DNA from: a bacterium UBP8_UBA817
GTDB lineage: Bacteria; Margulisbacteria; Marinamargulisbacteria; UBA817
DNA length: 10,843 bases
Assembly (NCBI GenBank): GCA_002296285.1
Contig: DBHX01000063.1
Span: 1-10,843, forward strand
Direction: 5' to 3'
Shown: piece by piece, positions 1 to 5,435 of the stretch
Layout of the letters: the number at the start of each line of letters is the position of its first letter
How positions within the stretch are numbered: position 1 is the first letter of the stretch
Position numbers and translations under genes: made by a program
The notes under the pieces: model-generated
What the model was told of the DNA's origin: nothing
Database searches by the model: none
What the model saw: only the letters and a program-made list of their open reading frames with translations

Positions 1-1353
1 CTGGTTGCTCAGGTCCCGGCACTTTTAATTGCAATAGCATCAGGTTTGGTTGTCACCAAATCAGCCTCCGATCATAGCCTTGGAAAAGATGTTGGCGACC
101 AAATCATGTCTCAACCCAGAGCTTTCGCCGTAACATCCATTATATTATTTTTATTCGGACTCATTCCTGGGTTTCCAGCCATCCCATTTTTTACGTTAGC
201 CATAGGAAGTGGGGCAATGGCCGCAGGAATTATGCGTGCCCGAGCCAAAGGCGAAGAATTGGGCGGAGAATCAATCGATGATGGCGCTGAAGGAGCCAAA
301 AAACCTGAAAATTTACTGGGAACATTAAGCTTAGATCCAATTAGTTTAAAATGTGGGCGAAATCTAGTCCCACTGATTGATCCCAGCCAAAATGGGCCAT
401 TGCTTGAGCGGATCACCCTGGTTCGATACCACATCGGTCAGGAATTAGGTTTCGTAATACCTGGGGTTCGCGTCATGGATGATTTAAGTTTACCTCCCAA
501 TCAATATCAGGTTGAAATTAGAGGAACAAAAATAGCCATAGGAGAAGCCCTTCCAGGGCATTTTTTTGTCATTGAAGCTCCATCAGTATTAAAACGTCAA
601 GGCATCGATGCCATTGATGCCCTTGATCCAATTACCAATCAACCCGCATCTTGGGTCACCGAAGATCAAATTGATTACTTGCAAGAATCCAGTATTCCTT
701 TTCAGAATTTAACAGACTATATTGCACAACATTTTTCTGAAGTCGTGAAACAACACTCCGACGAAATCATGACTCGTCAAAATGTTCAATCATTATTGGA
801 TCTTGTTAAAAACACAAATGCCGCCATTGTCCGAGAACTGGTTCCGGATTTACTTTCCCTTGGACAAGTACATAAAGTATTGCAAACATTGGTTAGAGAA
901 CGCGTATCCATACGGGATTTATCAACCATTTTAGAACGCCTTGCCGATTACGCGCATGTCTCACGAGACACCAATCTTTTGGCAGAACATGTACGACAAT
1001 CATTGGCTCGACAAATTTGTTCTAAATATGTGGATGGGGATGACACAATCACCGTTTTCACAATTGACCCACAACTTGAAGAAACCATGATTAATGCCGT
1101 TCATCAATCAGAGTATGGGGCATTTTTAGCACTTGACCCTCATTTGGGTGAAAAAGTAATCGCTCAAATCAGCGATCACATTTCAAACTTTAGACGAATG
1201 GAAAAACCAGCCTGTGGTCTTTGTTCACCAAGGCTTAGACCACACTTAAAAAAGTTTACCGAACGAAATCATCCAAACCTAACCATACTCTCCTATCAAG
1301 AAATTGTACCGCAGGTAAAAGTCCAGTCCATTGGAATTATAACAAGTGATTAG
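1..1353 (+). CDS. flhA: Flagellar export gate protein FlhA, 3' part (5' end outside window)
   Basis: FlhA is the large inner-membrane component of the flagellar type III export gate. Its cytoplasmic domain forms a nonameric ring that docks export substrates and their chaperones. The reading frame is open from base 1, so the start lies upstream. About 450 residues remain; the family usually has about 690, so roughly the first third is missing. The fragment opens with LVAQVPALLIAIASGLVVT, typical of the end of the FlhA membrane half. Hydrophobic segments follow at about residues 42-56 and 61-78, then an acidic linker, then the full cytoplasmic domain (LGFVIPGVRV, then RELVPDLLSLGQVHKVLQ and ERVSIRDL, typical of FlhA). 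The flagellar paralogue is favoured over the injectisome homologue SctV because a sigma-28 gene follows 3 nt later. The usual intervening flhF and flhG are absent. Confidence 0.96.
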   Translation: MVAQVPALLIAIASGLVVTKSASDHSLGKDVGDQIMSQPRAFAVTSIILFLFGLIPGFPAIPFFTLAIGSGAMAAGIMRARAKGEELGGESIDDGAEGAKKPENLLGTLSLDPISLKCGRNLVPLIDPSQNGPLLERITLVRYHIGQELGFVIPGVRVMDDLSLPPNQYQVEIRGTKIAIGEALPGHFFVIEAPSVLKRQGIDAIDALDPITNQPASWVTEDQIDYLQESSIPFQNLTDYIAQHFSEVVKQHSDEIMTRQNVQSLLDLVKNTNAAIVRELVPDLLSLGQVHKVLQTLVRERVSIRDLSTILERLADYAHVSRDTNLLAEHVRQSLARQICSKYVDGDDTITVFTIDPQLEETMINAVHQSEYGAFLALDPHLGEKVIAQISDHISNFRRMEKPACGLCSPRLRPHLKKFTERNHPNLTILSYQEIVPQVKVQSIGIITSD

Positions 1354-1356
1354 ATC

Positions 1357-2211
1357 ATGGCAACCGATAAAAATAATATTGCATCAACCATCATTCCACA
1401 AAGTAACTATCGAAAATCTTCGAATAAACAACTAAGCAATCTAAACACCGAAATTCCCCCCATTGGCAAATCTCATAAAGAAAAAAAACAAATTATTGAA
1501 GAAATAAAACATCTGATCATTCTGATTCATGAAGTGGTATTAAAACGATCTCACTCAGGAAAAGCGTTGCAAAAGAAGGTAACCGATGCATTATTTCAAA
1601 CAACCAAAGAAACAGTACCCACAGACCTACACGACATCTGGAAAATCATTCAACTGCCCATTTTAAATGTTATTAAGGTCCATTATTTAAATCATCACAT
1701 CGAATCATTCCTCCTTGCCTATGAACAACAGCTTAGTTTTTTAATCAATAAGTACAAACGGCATCTTCCTCAACATGTATCCTACGTTGAAGGCGATGAT
1801 TTAAAGACCATTGCACAGCTCGAATTAATCGAAACATTTAAAGCATGGAGCCCAACAAAAAACAACGATATATGGCCACTAGCATATACTCGCATTAACG
1901 GTGCAATGAAAGATCATATTCGCTACATTTCAAAATCAGATCCTACCCGGTTTTATGATTGGGTAACAGATGCGGCAAACTTATATTTAGCCATTAACAA
2001 TGGTAATTCTCATGAATCAGAAATAGAAAACAGCTCTGAACTGGATCGTGCACTCAAGAAATTAAATGAAAAAGAACGTAAAATCGTGACCATGTATATT
2101 AATGAAGACCTGACCTTTAGTAAAATTTCAACACGAATTAAGTTAAGCGAATCTCAAATCTCTAGAATATATAAACAAGCTGTTCAAAAAATTAAATCAA
2201 TTTTAAGCTAA
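1357..2211 (+). CDS. fliA: FliA/WhiG-like sigma-28 RNA polymerase sigma factor with long N-terminal extension
   Basis: Sigma-70 family protein of 284 residues, most likely the flagellar sigma-28 that directs RNA polymerase to late flagellar promoters. Region 2 lies at about residues 118-190, with the family-like stretch AYTRINGAMKDHIRY (compare R-x-R-G-A-M-x-D-x-x-R in FliA). Region 4 lies at about 228-283, with the recognition helix in SESQISRIYKQAVQKIK. The region 3 linker (about 190-227) is short and divergent. The first 115 residues or so are Lys-rich and match nothing I recognise; classical FliA is about 240 residues and starts close to region 2. The ATG is 3 nt after the flhA stop with only a weak Shine-Dalgarno, so translation is probably coupled to flhA. 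The 3' end overlaps the convergent prepilin gene by 4 nt. Family membership is firm; the sigma-28 identity rests on the region 2 match and on flhA. Confidence 0.86.
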   Translation: MATDKNNIASTIIPQSNYRKSSNKQLSNLNTEIPPIGKSHKEKKQIIEEIKHLIILIHEVVLKRSHSGKALQKKVTDALFQTTKETVPTDLHDIWKIIQLPILNVIKVHYLNHHIESFLLAYEQQLSFLINKYKRHLPQHVSYVEGDDLKTIAQLELIETFKAWSPTKNNDIWPLAYTRINGAMKDHIRYISKSDPTRFYDWVTDAANLYLAINNGNSHESEIENSSELDRALKKLNEKERKIVTMYINEDLTFSKISTRIKLSESQISRIYKQAVQKIKSILS

Positions 2212-2606
2212 GGATATTCAAACAGTACGTCTTGATTATTGTAATTATAGCCTTTTAATTGATATTTATCACTTGCCAAACGAGAATATAAAATTTGCCC
2301 GGCATTATCATTTAGCGTATACGACTGACCCGTATATGGATTAACCGGATCCGTTGATATTAATTCATTCGCCCTTAGCTCTGAAAATAAAGACGAAATA
2401 CCAATGTTTGTTCCGGATGGATATTCTTGATGAATAAAATAATATTGTTCCAATGCAACCATCAAAGTGCGAGCAGAGGATTTCGATGATATTTGTTTTG
2501 CAGATCGCTGCAGAGAAGTATAATTCGGAATCATTACAATATTGATCACTGCAATAACACCAATAACAATCATTAACTCAATCAACGAAAATCCTTTTGC
2601 TCGCAT
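2208..2606 (-). CDS. Type IV prepilin-like protein (GspG/PilA-type pseudopilin)
   Basis: Precursor of a pilin or type II secretion pseudopilin of 131 residues. It opens with a textbook class III signal, MRAKG^FSLIELMIVIGVIAV: a short basic leader, Gly5 before the cleavage site, Phe6 as the methylated N-terminus, Glu at mature position 5, and a hydrophobic helix. A prepilin peptidase would be needed; none is in the window. The C-terminal part contains NPYTGQSY, similar to the D-P-W-G-x-x-Y region of GspG, which favours a GspG-like pseudopilin. The ATG at 2606 is chosen because a G-rich Shine-Dalgarno precedes it and the leader then has the right length; a longer frame begins at 2645 with no comparable site. 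It lies downstream of the GspF-like gene on the same strand and has its own promoter. The TAG stop overlaps the fliA TAA stop. Confidence 0.87.
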   Translation of the reverse strand: MRAKGFSLIELMIVIGVIAVINIVMIPNYTSLQRSAKQISSKSSARTLMVALEQYYFIHQEYPSGTNIGISSLFSELRANELISTDPVNPYTGQSYTLNDNAGQILYSRLASDKYQLKGYNYNNQDVLFEYP

Positions 2607-2608
2607 GT

Positions 2609-2616
2609 CCCCCCCC
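2609..2616 (-). promoter_or_regulatory. Eight-G homopolymer serving as Shine-Dalgarno of the prepilin gene
   Basis: On the minus strand a run of eight G lies 2 nt before the prepilin ATG and is the only purine-rich ribosome-binding candidate. Such tracts change length by slippage, which here would alter Shine-Dalgarno strength and spacing without changing the protein. The tract is seen directly; variation is inferred. Confidence 0.55.
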
Positions 2617-2627
2617 AGACATTGATA

Positions 2628-2657
2628 ATAATAATAAACCCCCATAATTTATGTCAA
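2628..2657 (-). promoter_or_regulatory. Sigma-70-type promoter for the prepilin gene
   Basis: On the minus strand there is a perfect -35 element TTGACA (2657-2652), an 18-nt spacer, and a -10 element TATTAT (2633-2628, 5 of 6). A start near 2621 would give a leader of about 15 nt. It lies between the GspF-like stop and the prepilin start, so the pilin can be made independently of gspF. The -10 element sits inside an ATT triplet repeat. Confidence 0.6.
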
Positions 2658-2674
2658 GTTTTTTTTATTTATTT

Positions 2675-3520
2675 TTATAACGTAATCTGGCTAGCGATTG
2701 GAAAATAAATAAAATATAAAATGATAAAAATACTCACAACAACTAACACATAAAGTCCGGATTTAAGCACATAACACAGAAATCGGAAATGTGATAATAG
2801 ATATTGACGATAATGAGGAACAATGAGTTCAAGTCCAACAGATAACTGACCATTTTGTTCATGCATTTTTAACGCCGACTCAATGGATGCAGGAATTTTA
2901 AACACTCCGGAAAAAGCCGTAATAAATGATCGAAAGACCAAAGTTTCAATCATTGTTTTTTTCCATTTTTGCTGAATATGACCAGAAAAAGTTAATGAAT
3001 AAAACATTGCATTTAACGACCACCCTTGTTTGAAACATAGCCGACATAAATCCAACACATCCAATGGCGTCACTAAAAACATGCAAAGCAATAAATAAAG
3101 TATAGCACCGGTAATCCCAAGAAATATAACCATAATAAAGATACCCAACCATCCAGGAAATTGATATTCAATCCCCCCTACATTTAGAAATAACATCAAT
3201 AAAAAAATAGAAAACAAATACAAAAATAACGGATATGCCAACAATTGACTGGCCTGACGAATCCATTTCGAACGATGATTCAAAAATTCGCGGCAAGACT
3301 CTAAATAAGAAATGGAGTGAATGGATACATCCACATTTGAAAATGGGTACGGGCACCACCATGGAAATAGTTCCTTGGCCACATCCGTTAATAACTTTCC
3401 TTGAATTAACAACACATGCATACGCTTCCAGACAGGATCTCTTGGATGAAATTTTACCAAAAGCTCAATGGCCTGCTGAAGTGGAACTCCAGATTTTAGC
3501 ATCATAATTAATTGGTCCAA
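2675..3520 (-). CDS. Short GspF/PilC/ComGB-like type II secretion or type IV pilus inner-membrane protein
   Basis: Inner-membrane platform protein of the T2SF family, which links the cytoplasmic assembly ATPase to pilin polymerisation. The N-terminal half-domain begins LIMMLKSGVPLQQAIELL, the usual family opening. Three hydrophobic helices follow at about residues 94-115, 125-149 and 255-274, with the second cytoplasmic half-domain between helices 2 and 3 (FSGVFKIPASIESALKM). At about 281 residues it is much shorter than GspF or PilC (about 400). I chose the TTG at 3520 because GGGGAGGGG lies just upstream. The frame extends to another TTG at 3547 without a Shine-Dalgarno, and an ATG at 3505 is a further option. 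A weak promoter (TTGAAT, 17 nt, TATTTT at 3566-3538) would fit the 3520 start. No GspE ATPase or secretin gene is nearby. Family assignment is good; which machine it serves is unknown. Confidence 0.78.
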   Translation of the reverse strand: MDQLIMMLKSGVPLQQAIELLVKFHPRDPVWKRMHVLLIQGKLLTDVAKELFPWWCPYPFSNVDVSIHSISYLESCREFLNHRSKWIRQASQLLAYPLFLYLFSIFLLMLFLNVGGIEYQFPGWLGIFIMVIFLGITGAILYLLLCMFLVTPLDVLDLCRLCFKQGWSLNAMFYSLTFSGHIQQKWKKTMIETLVFRSFITAFSGVFKIPASIESALKMHEQNGQLSVGLELIVPHYRQYLLSHFRFLCYVLKSGLYVLVVVSIFIILYFIYFPIASQITL

Positions 3521-3570
3521 ATGCCCCTCCCCTATTGAAAATACCAACTGCGATTATTTAATTCAAGAAC

Positions 3571-3602
3571 AAACTAAATTGAAAAAAAGATTGTGCTGTT
3601 TT
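3571..3602. repeat. Direct repeat, left copy: remnant of the tatD 3' end
   Basis: This 32-bp stretch (begins AAACTAAATTG, then seven A, ends ATTGTGCTGTTTT) matches the copy at 5436-5468 except for one missing G. The right copy encodes the last residues of TatD and its stop; this one is not attached to any gene. It lies about 50 nt upstream of the GspF-like start and probably marks the old tatD-gspF junction. Confidence 0.85.
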
Positions 3603-3774
3603 TAATTTCATAAGTAAAATATAAATGATTAATCATGCAACATATTTTAATACTAAATTCATAAATAGAATAACCTATTCTGTCGACTTATTAATTAATG
3701 AATAAAAAATTGTTGATCATAATTATTACGATAATGATACTTGAGACCATATCTCCTTAGAATAATTGAATATT

Positions 3775-3813
3775 TGGTGACAAAGTGTAATAGTTTACAC
3801 TCAAAATTCACCA
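3775..3813. repeat. Nested inverted repeat upstream of the peptide-LRR operon
   Basis: Outer arms TGGTGA (3775-3780) and TCACCA (3808-3813) enclose inner arms GTGTAA (3785-3790) and TTACAC (3795-3800) around a 4-nt loop. It lies about 40 bp upstream of the sigma-28-like promoter. It could be a dimeric regulator's operator or a hairpin; there is no adjoining T-run, so a classical terminator is less likely. Confidence 0.5.
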
Positions 3814-3852
3814 TCAAGTGGACATATTAATAATTTTCAATGTTTTAATTTC

Positions 3853-3879
3853 TAAAGTTTTGCCAATATTTACCGGTAT
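3853..3879 (+). promoter_or_regulatory. Sigma-28 (FliA)-type promoter of the peptide-LRR operon
   Basis: TAAAGTTT (3853-3860), an 11-nt spacer, then ACCGGTAT (3872-3879). The published enterobacterial consensus is TAAAGTTT-N11-GCCGATAA: the -35 half matches 8 of 8, the spacing is exact, and the -10 half matches 5 of 8 including the central CCG. Transcription would start near 3886, just before the AAGGAG site at 3891-3896. A sigma-28-like gene lies 1.6 kb away in the same window. Confidence 0.62.
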
Positions 3880-3891
3880 CACACCAAAACA

Positions 3892-3917
3892 AGGAGAATA
3901 AAAATGAAAAAAATAAA
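3892..3917 (+). repeat. 26-bp start-region repeat, copy 1
   Basis: Covers the Shine-Dalgarno (AGGAG), spacer, ATG and first codons (MKKI and part of N) of the first small peptide. It is identical over 26 bp to 4072-4097, which starts the second peptide 180 bp downstream. Confidence 0.85.
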
Positions 3918-4059
3918 CAATAATTTTATGATGCAATCGGGAGATTTGGATGTTAATTTCCAGTTTAAATCCAATGGTCAAAGCATGATGCAAATACTAA
4001 AAAATTTACAAACACCACATCACAATATTCATGTACGAGGTGTTTCAAGCTTCGCTTAA
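3904..4059 (+). CDS. Small peptide of 51 residues, function unknown
   Basis: A short frame opening MKKINNNFMMQSGDL and ending in a His-containing tail TPHHNIHVRGVSSFA, stop TAA. It is supported by a strong Shine-Dalgarno (AAGGAG, 7-nt spacer), the sigma-28-type promoter just upstream, and an initiation region identical to that of the next small gene. No signal peptide, membrane helix or known domain is visible; it is rich in Asn, Gln and Met. It may be a secreted or modified peptide, an LRR-protein partner, or a ribosomally made and modified precursor whose leader is shared with the second peptide. No modifying enzyme lies in the window. I do not recognise the family; that it is translated is fairly likely. 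Confidence 0.65.
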   Translation: MKKINNNFMMQSGDLDVNFQFKSNGQSMMQILKNLQTPHHNIHVRGVSSFA

Positions 4060-4071
4060 TTTACACATTAT

Positions 4072-4097
4072 AGGAGAATAAAAATGAAAAAAATAAA
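4072..4097 (+). repeat. 26-bp start-region repeat, copy 2
   Basis: Exact copy of 3892-3917, spanning the Shine-Dalgarno to codon 5 of the second peptide. After this the two genes diverge fully, so either only the initiation region was duplicated or is selected, or the rest has diverged. Confidence 0.85.
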
Positions 4098-4221
4098 TTC
4101 AGAAGATCTATTATTATTTGAAAAGCTAAACATTAATGTACCGTCATGCAACAAATGTTGTGAAGCTTGCAATGGATGTAAGTTAAAGTTTTACAAATCA
4201 ATGCAAATAGCTAGCGCATAG
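4084..4221 (+). CDS. Small cysteine-cluster peptide of 45 residues, function unknown
   Basis: Opens MKKINSEDLLLFEKLNINVP and then has five cysteines at 22, 25, 26, 29 and 32 (C-x2-CC-x2-C-x2-C), followed by a basic stretch KLKFYK, stop TAG. It has a strong AGGAG site at the same spacing as the preceding peptide and lies 24 nt after its stop. The LRR gene begins 4 nt after this stop without its own Shine-Dalgarno, so the two are probably translationally coupled. The cysteine cluster after a hydrophilic leader could be a metal-binding knot, a disulfide-rich secreted peptide, or the core of a modified peptide. No known family is recognised. An acidic leader next to a Cys-rich core resembles modified-peptide precursors in general form only. 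Confidence 0.68.
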   Translation: MKKINSEDLLLFEKLNINVPSCNKCCEACNGCKLKFYKSMQIASA

Positions 4222-4225
4222 TAAA

Positions 4226-4957
4226 ATGAAATTAATAGCTGAAAAAGTAATTAAGAACCTTGATAATGTAATCGATGCTAATCAAATTGATATTAAACTG
4301 ATGGAAAACTATGATACAGATGAAAATTTTAATCAAGTCAGTTCATCAGAAAATAAATCGATATCCAATATTACATGTTCAAGTTTATCAGAATATCAAT
4401 CTGAAAAAATAAACTGCGAGTTAAAAAGTAAAAATCAAAATATTTTACTTAAGCTATCCAGATTAAAAAATAATACAGATGTTTTAATGAGGATTGCAAA
4501 AGCAACGAATAATAATAAATGGATAAAACATTTTATTGTTCGGAAATCAAAAATTACAATAAAAGATGCCAAAATACTAGCTAACATATTAGCTAAAACT
4601 AAAAGTATTTCATGGTTAGCAATTGATCAAAACAATATAAACAACGCTAAGTTAACTGAAATTGTAACTGGATTAGAAAAAAACCAATCAATTTCACACA
4701 TAATTCTTTCCAAGAATAAATTCTCAGATAAATCATTTAGTTTATTTTTATCAAAAATTGAAAAAAAACATAATATCAGATCAATATTTGCTCAAGGGAA
4801 TCAAATTTCAAAAAAAAGTAATCGTGCTATTTTAAATTTTATAAAAAAATCAAAATCAATTAAAATTATTGATTTAAGAGATAATAAACTCACAATTGAG
4901 GTAAAAAAAGAAATTAAAAAAGCCTGTCTTAATAAAAATATCCGATGTTATATTTGA
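4226..4957 (+). CDS. RanGAP-type leucine-rich-repeat protein (possible effector)
   Basis: A 243-residue, Lys-, Asn- and Ile-rich protein. The N-terminal 98 residues or so match nothing I recognise. From about residue 99 there are five repeats of 27-29 residues beginning near 99, 127, 155, 184 and 211, for example SISWLAIDQNNIN, SISHIILSKNKFS and SIKIIDLRDNKLT. Each has a beta-strand with an L/I-x-N-like turn followed by an amphipathic helix, the RanGAP or ribonuclease-inhibitor style of LRR, used for protein binding. No signal peptide or membrane segment is seen. Such LRR proteins are common among secreted effectors of host-associated bacteria; that role is inferred here. It is the third gene of the sigma-28-type operon, 4 nt after the Cys peptide. 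Very low G+C suggests acquisition. Its TGA abuts the convergent ferredoxin stop. Confidence 0.8.
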   Translation: MKLIAEKVIKNLDNVIDANQIDIKLMENYDTDENFNQVSSSENKSISNITCSSLSEYQSEKINCELKSKNQNILLKLSRLKNNTDVLMRIAKATNNNKWIKHFIVRKSKITIKDAKILANILAKTKSISWLAIDQNNINNAKLTEIVTGLEKNQSISHIILSKNKFSDKSFSLFLSKIEKKHNIRSIFAQGNQISKKSNRAILNFIKKSKSIKIIDLRDNKLTIEVKKEIKKACLNKNIRCYI

Positions 4958-5212
4958 TCAATATTCCATGGTGACAGTCCCACCCGTAACTTCACACTGA
5001 CAGCCCAATCGTTTATTTCCCTCCATACCCAAATCCTCTTCTTCTTCGGTCATTTCATTTAGATTATTCATTCCATCAATAATTTCAACTTCACAAGTTC
5101 CACAAACGCCATTACTGCAACCAATAGGAACCCCAGCTTCTTCTAAAGTATCAACAATTTTTGTATTTTCCTCAACGCTCATTTCATTATCATTTAATAT
5201 TATTTTGGCCAT
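4958..5212 (-). CDS. Plant-type [2Fe-2S] ferredoxin
   Basis: An 84-residue single-domain electron carrier. The cluster ligands are Cys32, Cys37, Cys40 and Cys71 (C-x4-C-x2-C-x30-C), within GCSNGVCGTCEVEI and the downstream RLGCQCEV; Cys73 is an extra cysteine. It is highly acidic (MTEEEEDLGMEG), as usual for docking to a reductase. It resembles the small ferredoxin of Chlamydiae and some Proteobacteria. AAAGGAG precedes the ATG. No reductase, P450 or oxygenase gene is next to it, apart from a decayed P450 remnant about 3.8 kb away. It converges on the LRR gene with no gap: the palindrome TGATCA supplies both stops. Partner unknown. Confidence 0.93.
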   Translation of the reverse strand: MAKIILNDNEMSVEENTKIVDTLEEAGVPIGCSNGVCGTCEVEIIDGMNNLNEMTEEEEDLGMEGNKRLGCQCEVTGGTVTMEY

Positions 5213-5231
5213 AAAATTCTCCTTTAAAAAA

Positions 5232-5258
5232 TTATCGTTCTTTTACACTAAACCATTA
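5232..5258 (-). promoter_or_regulatory. Possible second sigma-28-like promoter, upstream of the ferredoxin gene
   Basis: On the minus strand TAATGGTT (5258-5251), 11 nt, then AACGATAA (5239-5232): 6 of 8 matches to each half of the consensus with exact spacing. Transcription would begin very close to the Shine-Dalgarno (5225-5219). An alternative sigma-70 reading uses GATAAT in the same place. In DNA this AT-rich the match could be chance. Confidence 0.28.
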
Positions 5259-5435
5259 CAAAATTTGATAAGTTAAAAATAAATGAGCTGTTACTTAATT
5301 TAATCAAAATGTGTTTTTACATGATAATTTAGAGCCATTTCTCATAATAACCATGGAAAGAAACCGTATTAAATTAAAAATTATCATTAGAAACGTCGCT
5401 GACATGGATACTAAGTTAGTCCAATATTAATAAAA

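Larger units (their letters stand above)
3548..3903. other. Gene-free stretch of about 355 nt with repeat remnant, inverted repeats and a promoter
   Basis: No convincing coding frame on either strand. It holds, in order: the tatD-like direct repeat (3571-3602), a perfect 12-bp palindrome ATGATTAATCAT (3625-3636), a GATAATGATA stretch (3730-3739), a nested inverted repeat (3775-3813), and a sigma-28-like promoter (3853-3879) leading into the small peptide gene at 3904. The rest is featureless AT-rich DNA. Confidence 0.7.

Noticed and set aside
2946..3507. Alternative frames within the GspF-like gene on both strands
   Set aside because: The GspF-like frame has family motifs and three membrane helices; the others have neither.
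3622..3702. A 26-codon plus-strand frame starting in the ATGATTAATCAT palindrome
   Set aside because: No Shine-Dalgarno, no promoter fit and no resemblance to the two supported peptides.
3730..3748. GATAATGATA resembles half of a Fur box
   Set aside because: Only the first ten positions fit the 19-bp consensus; the second half does not, and such strings are common in AT-rich DNA.
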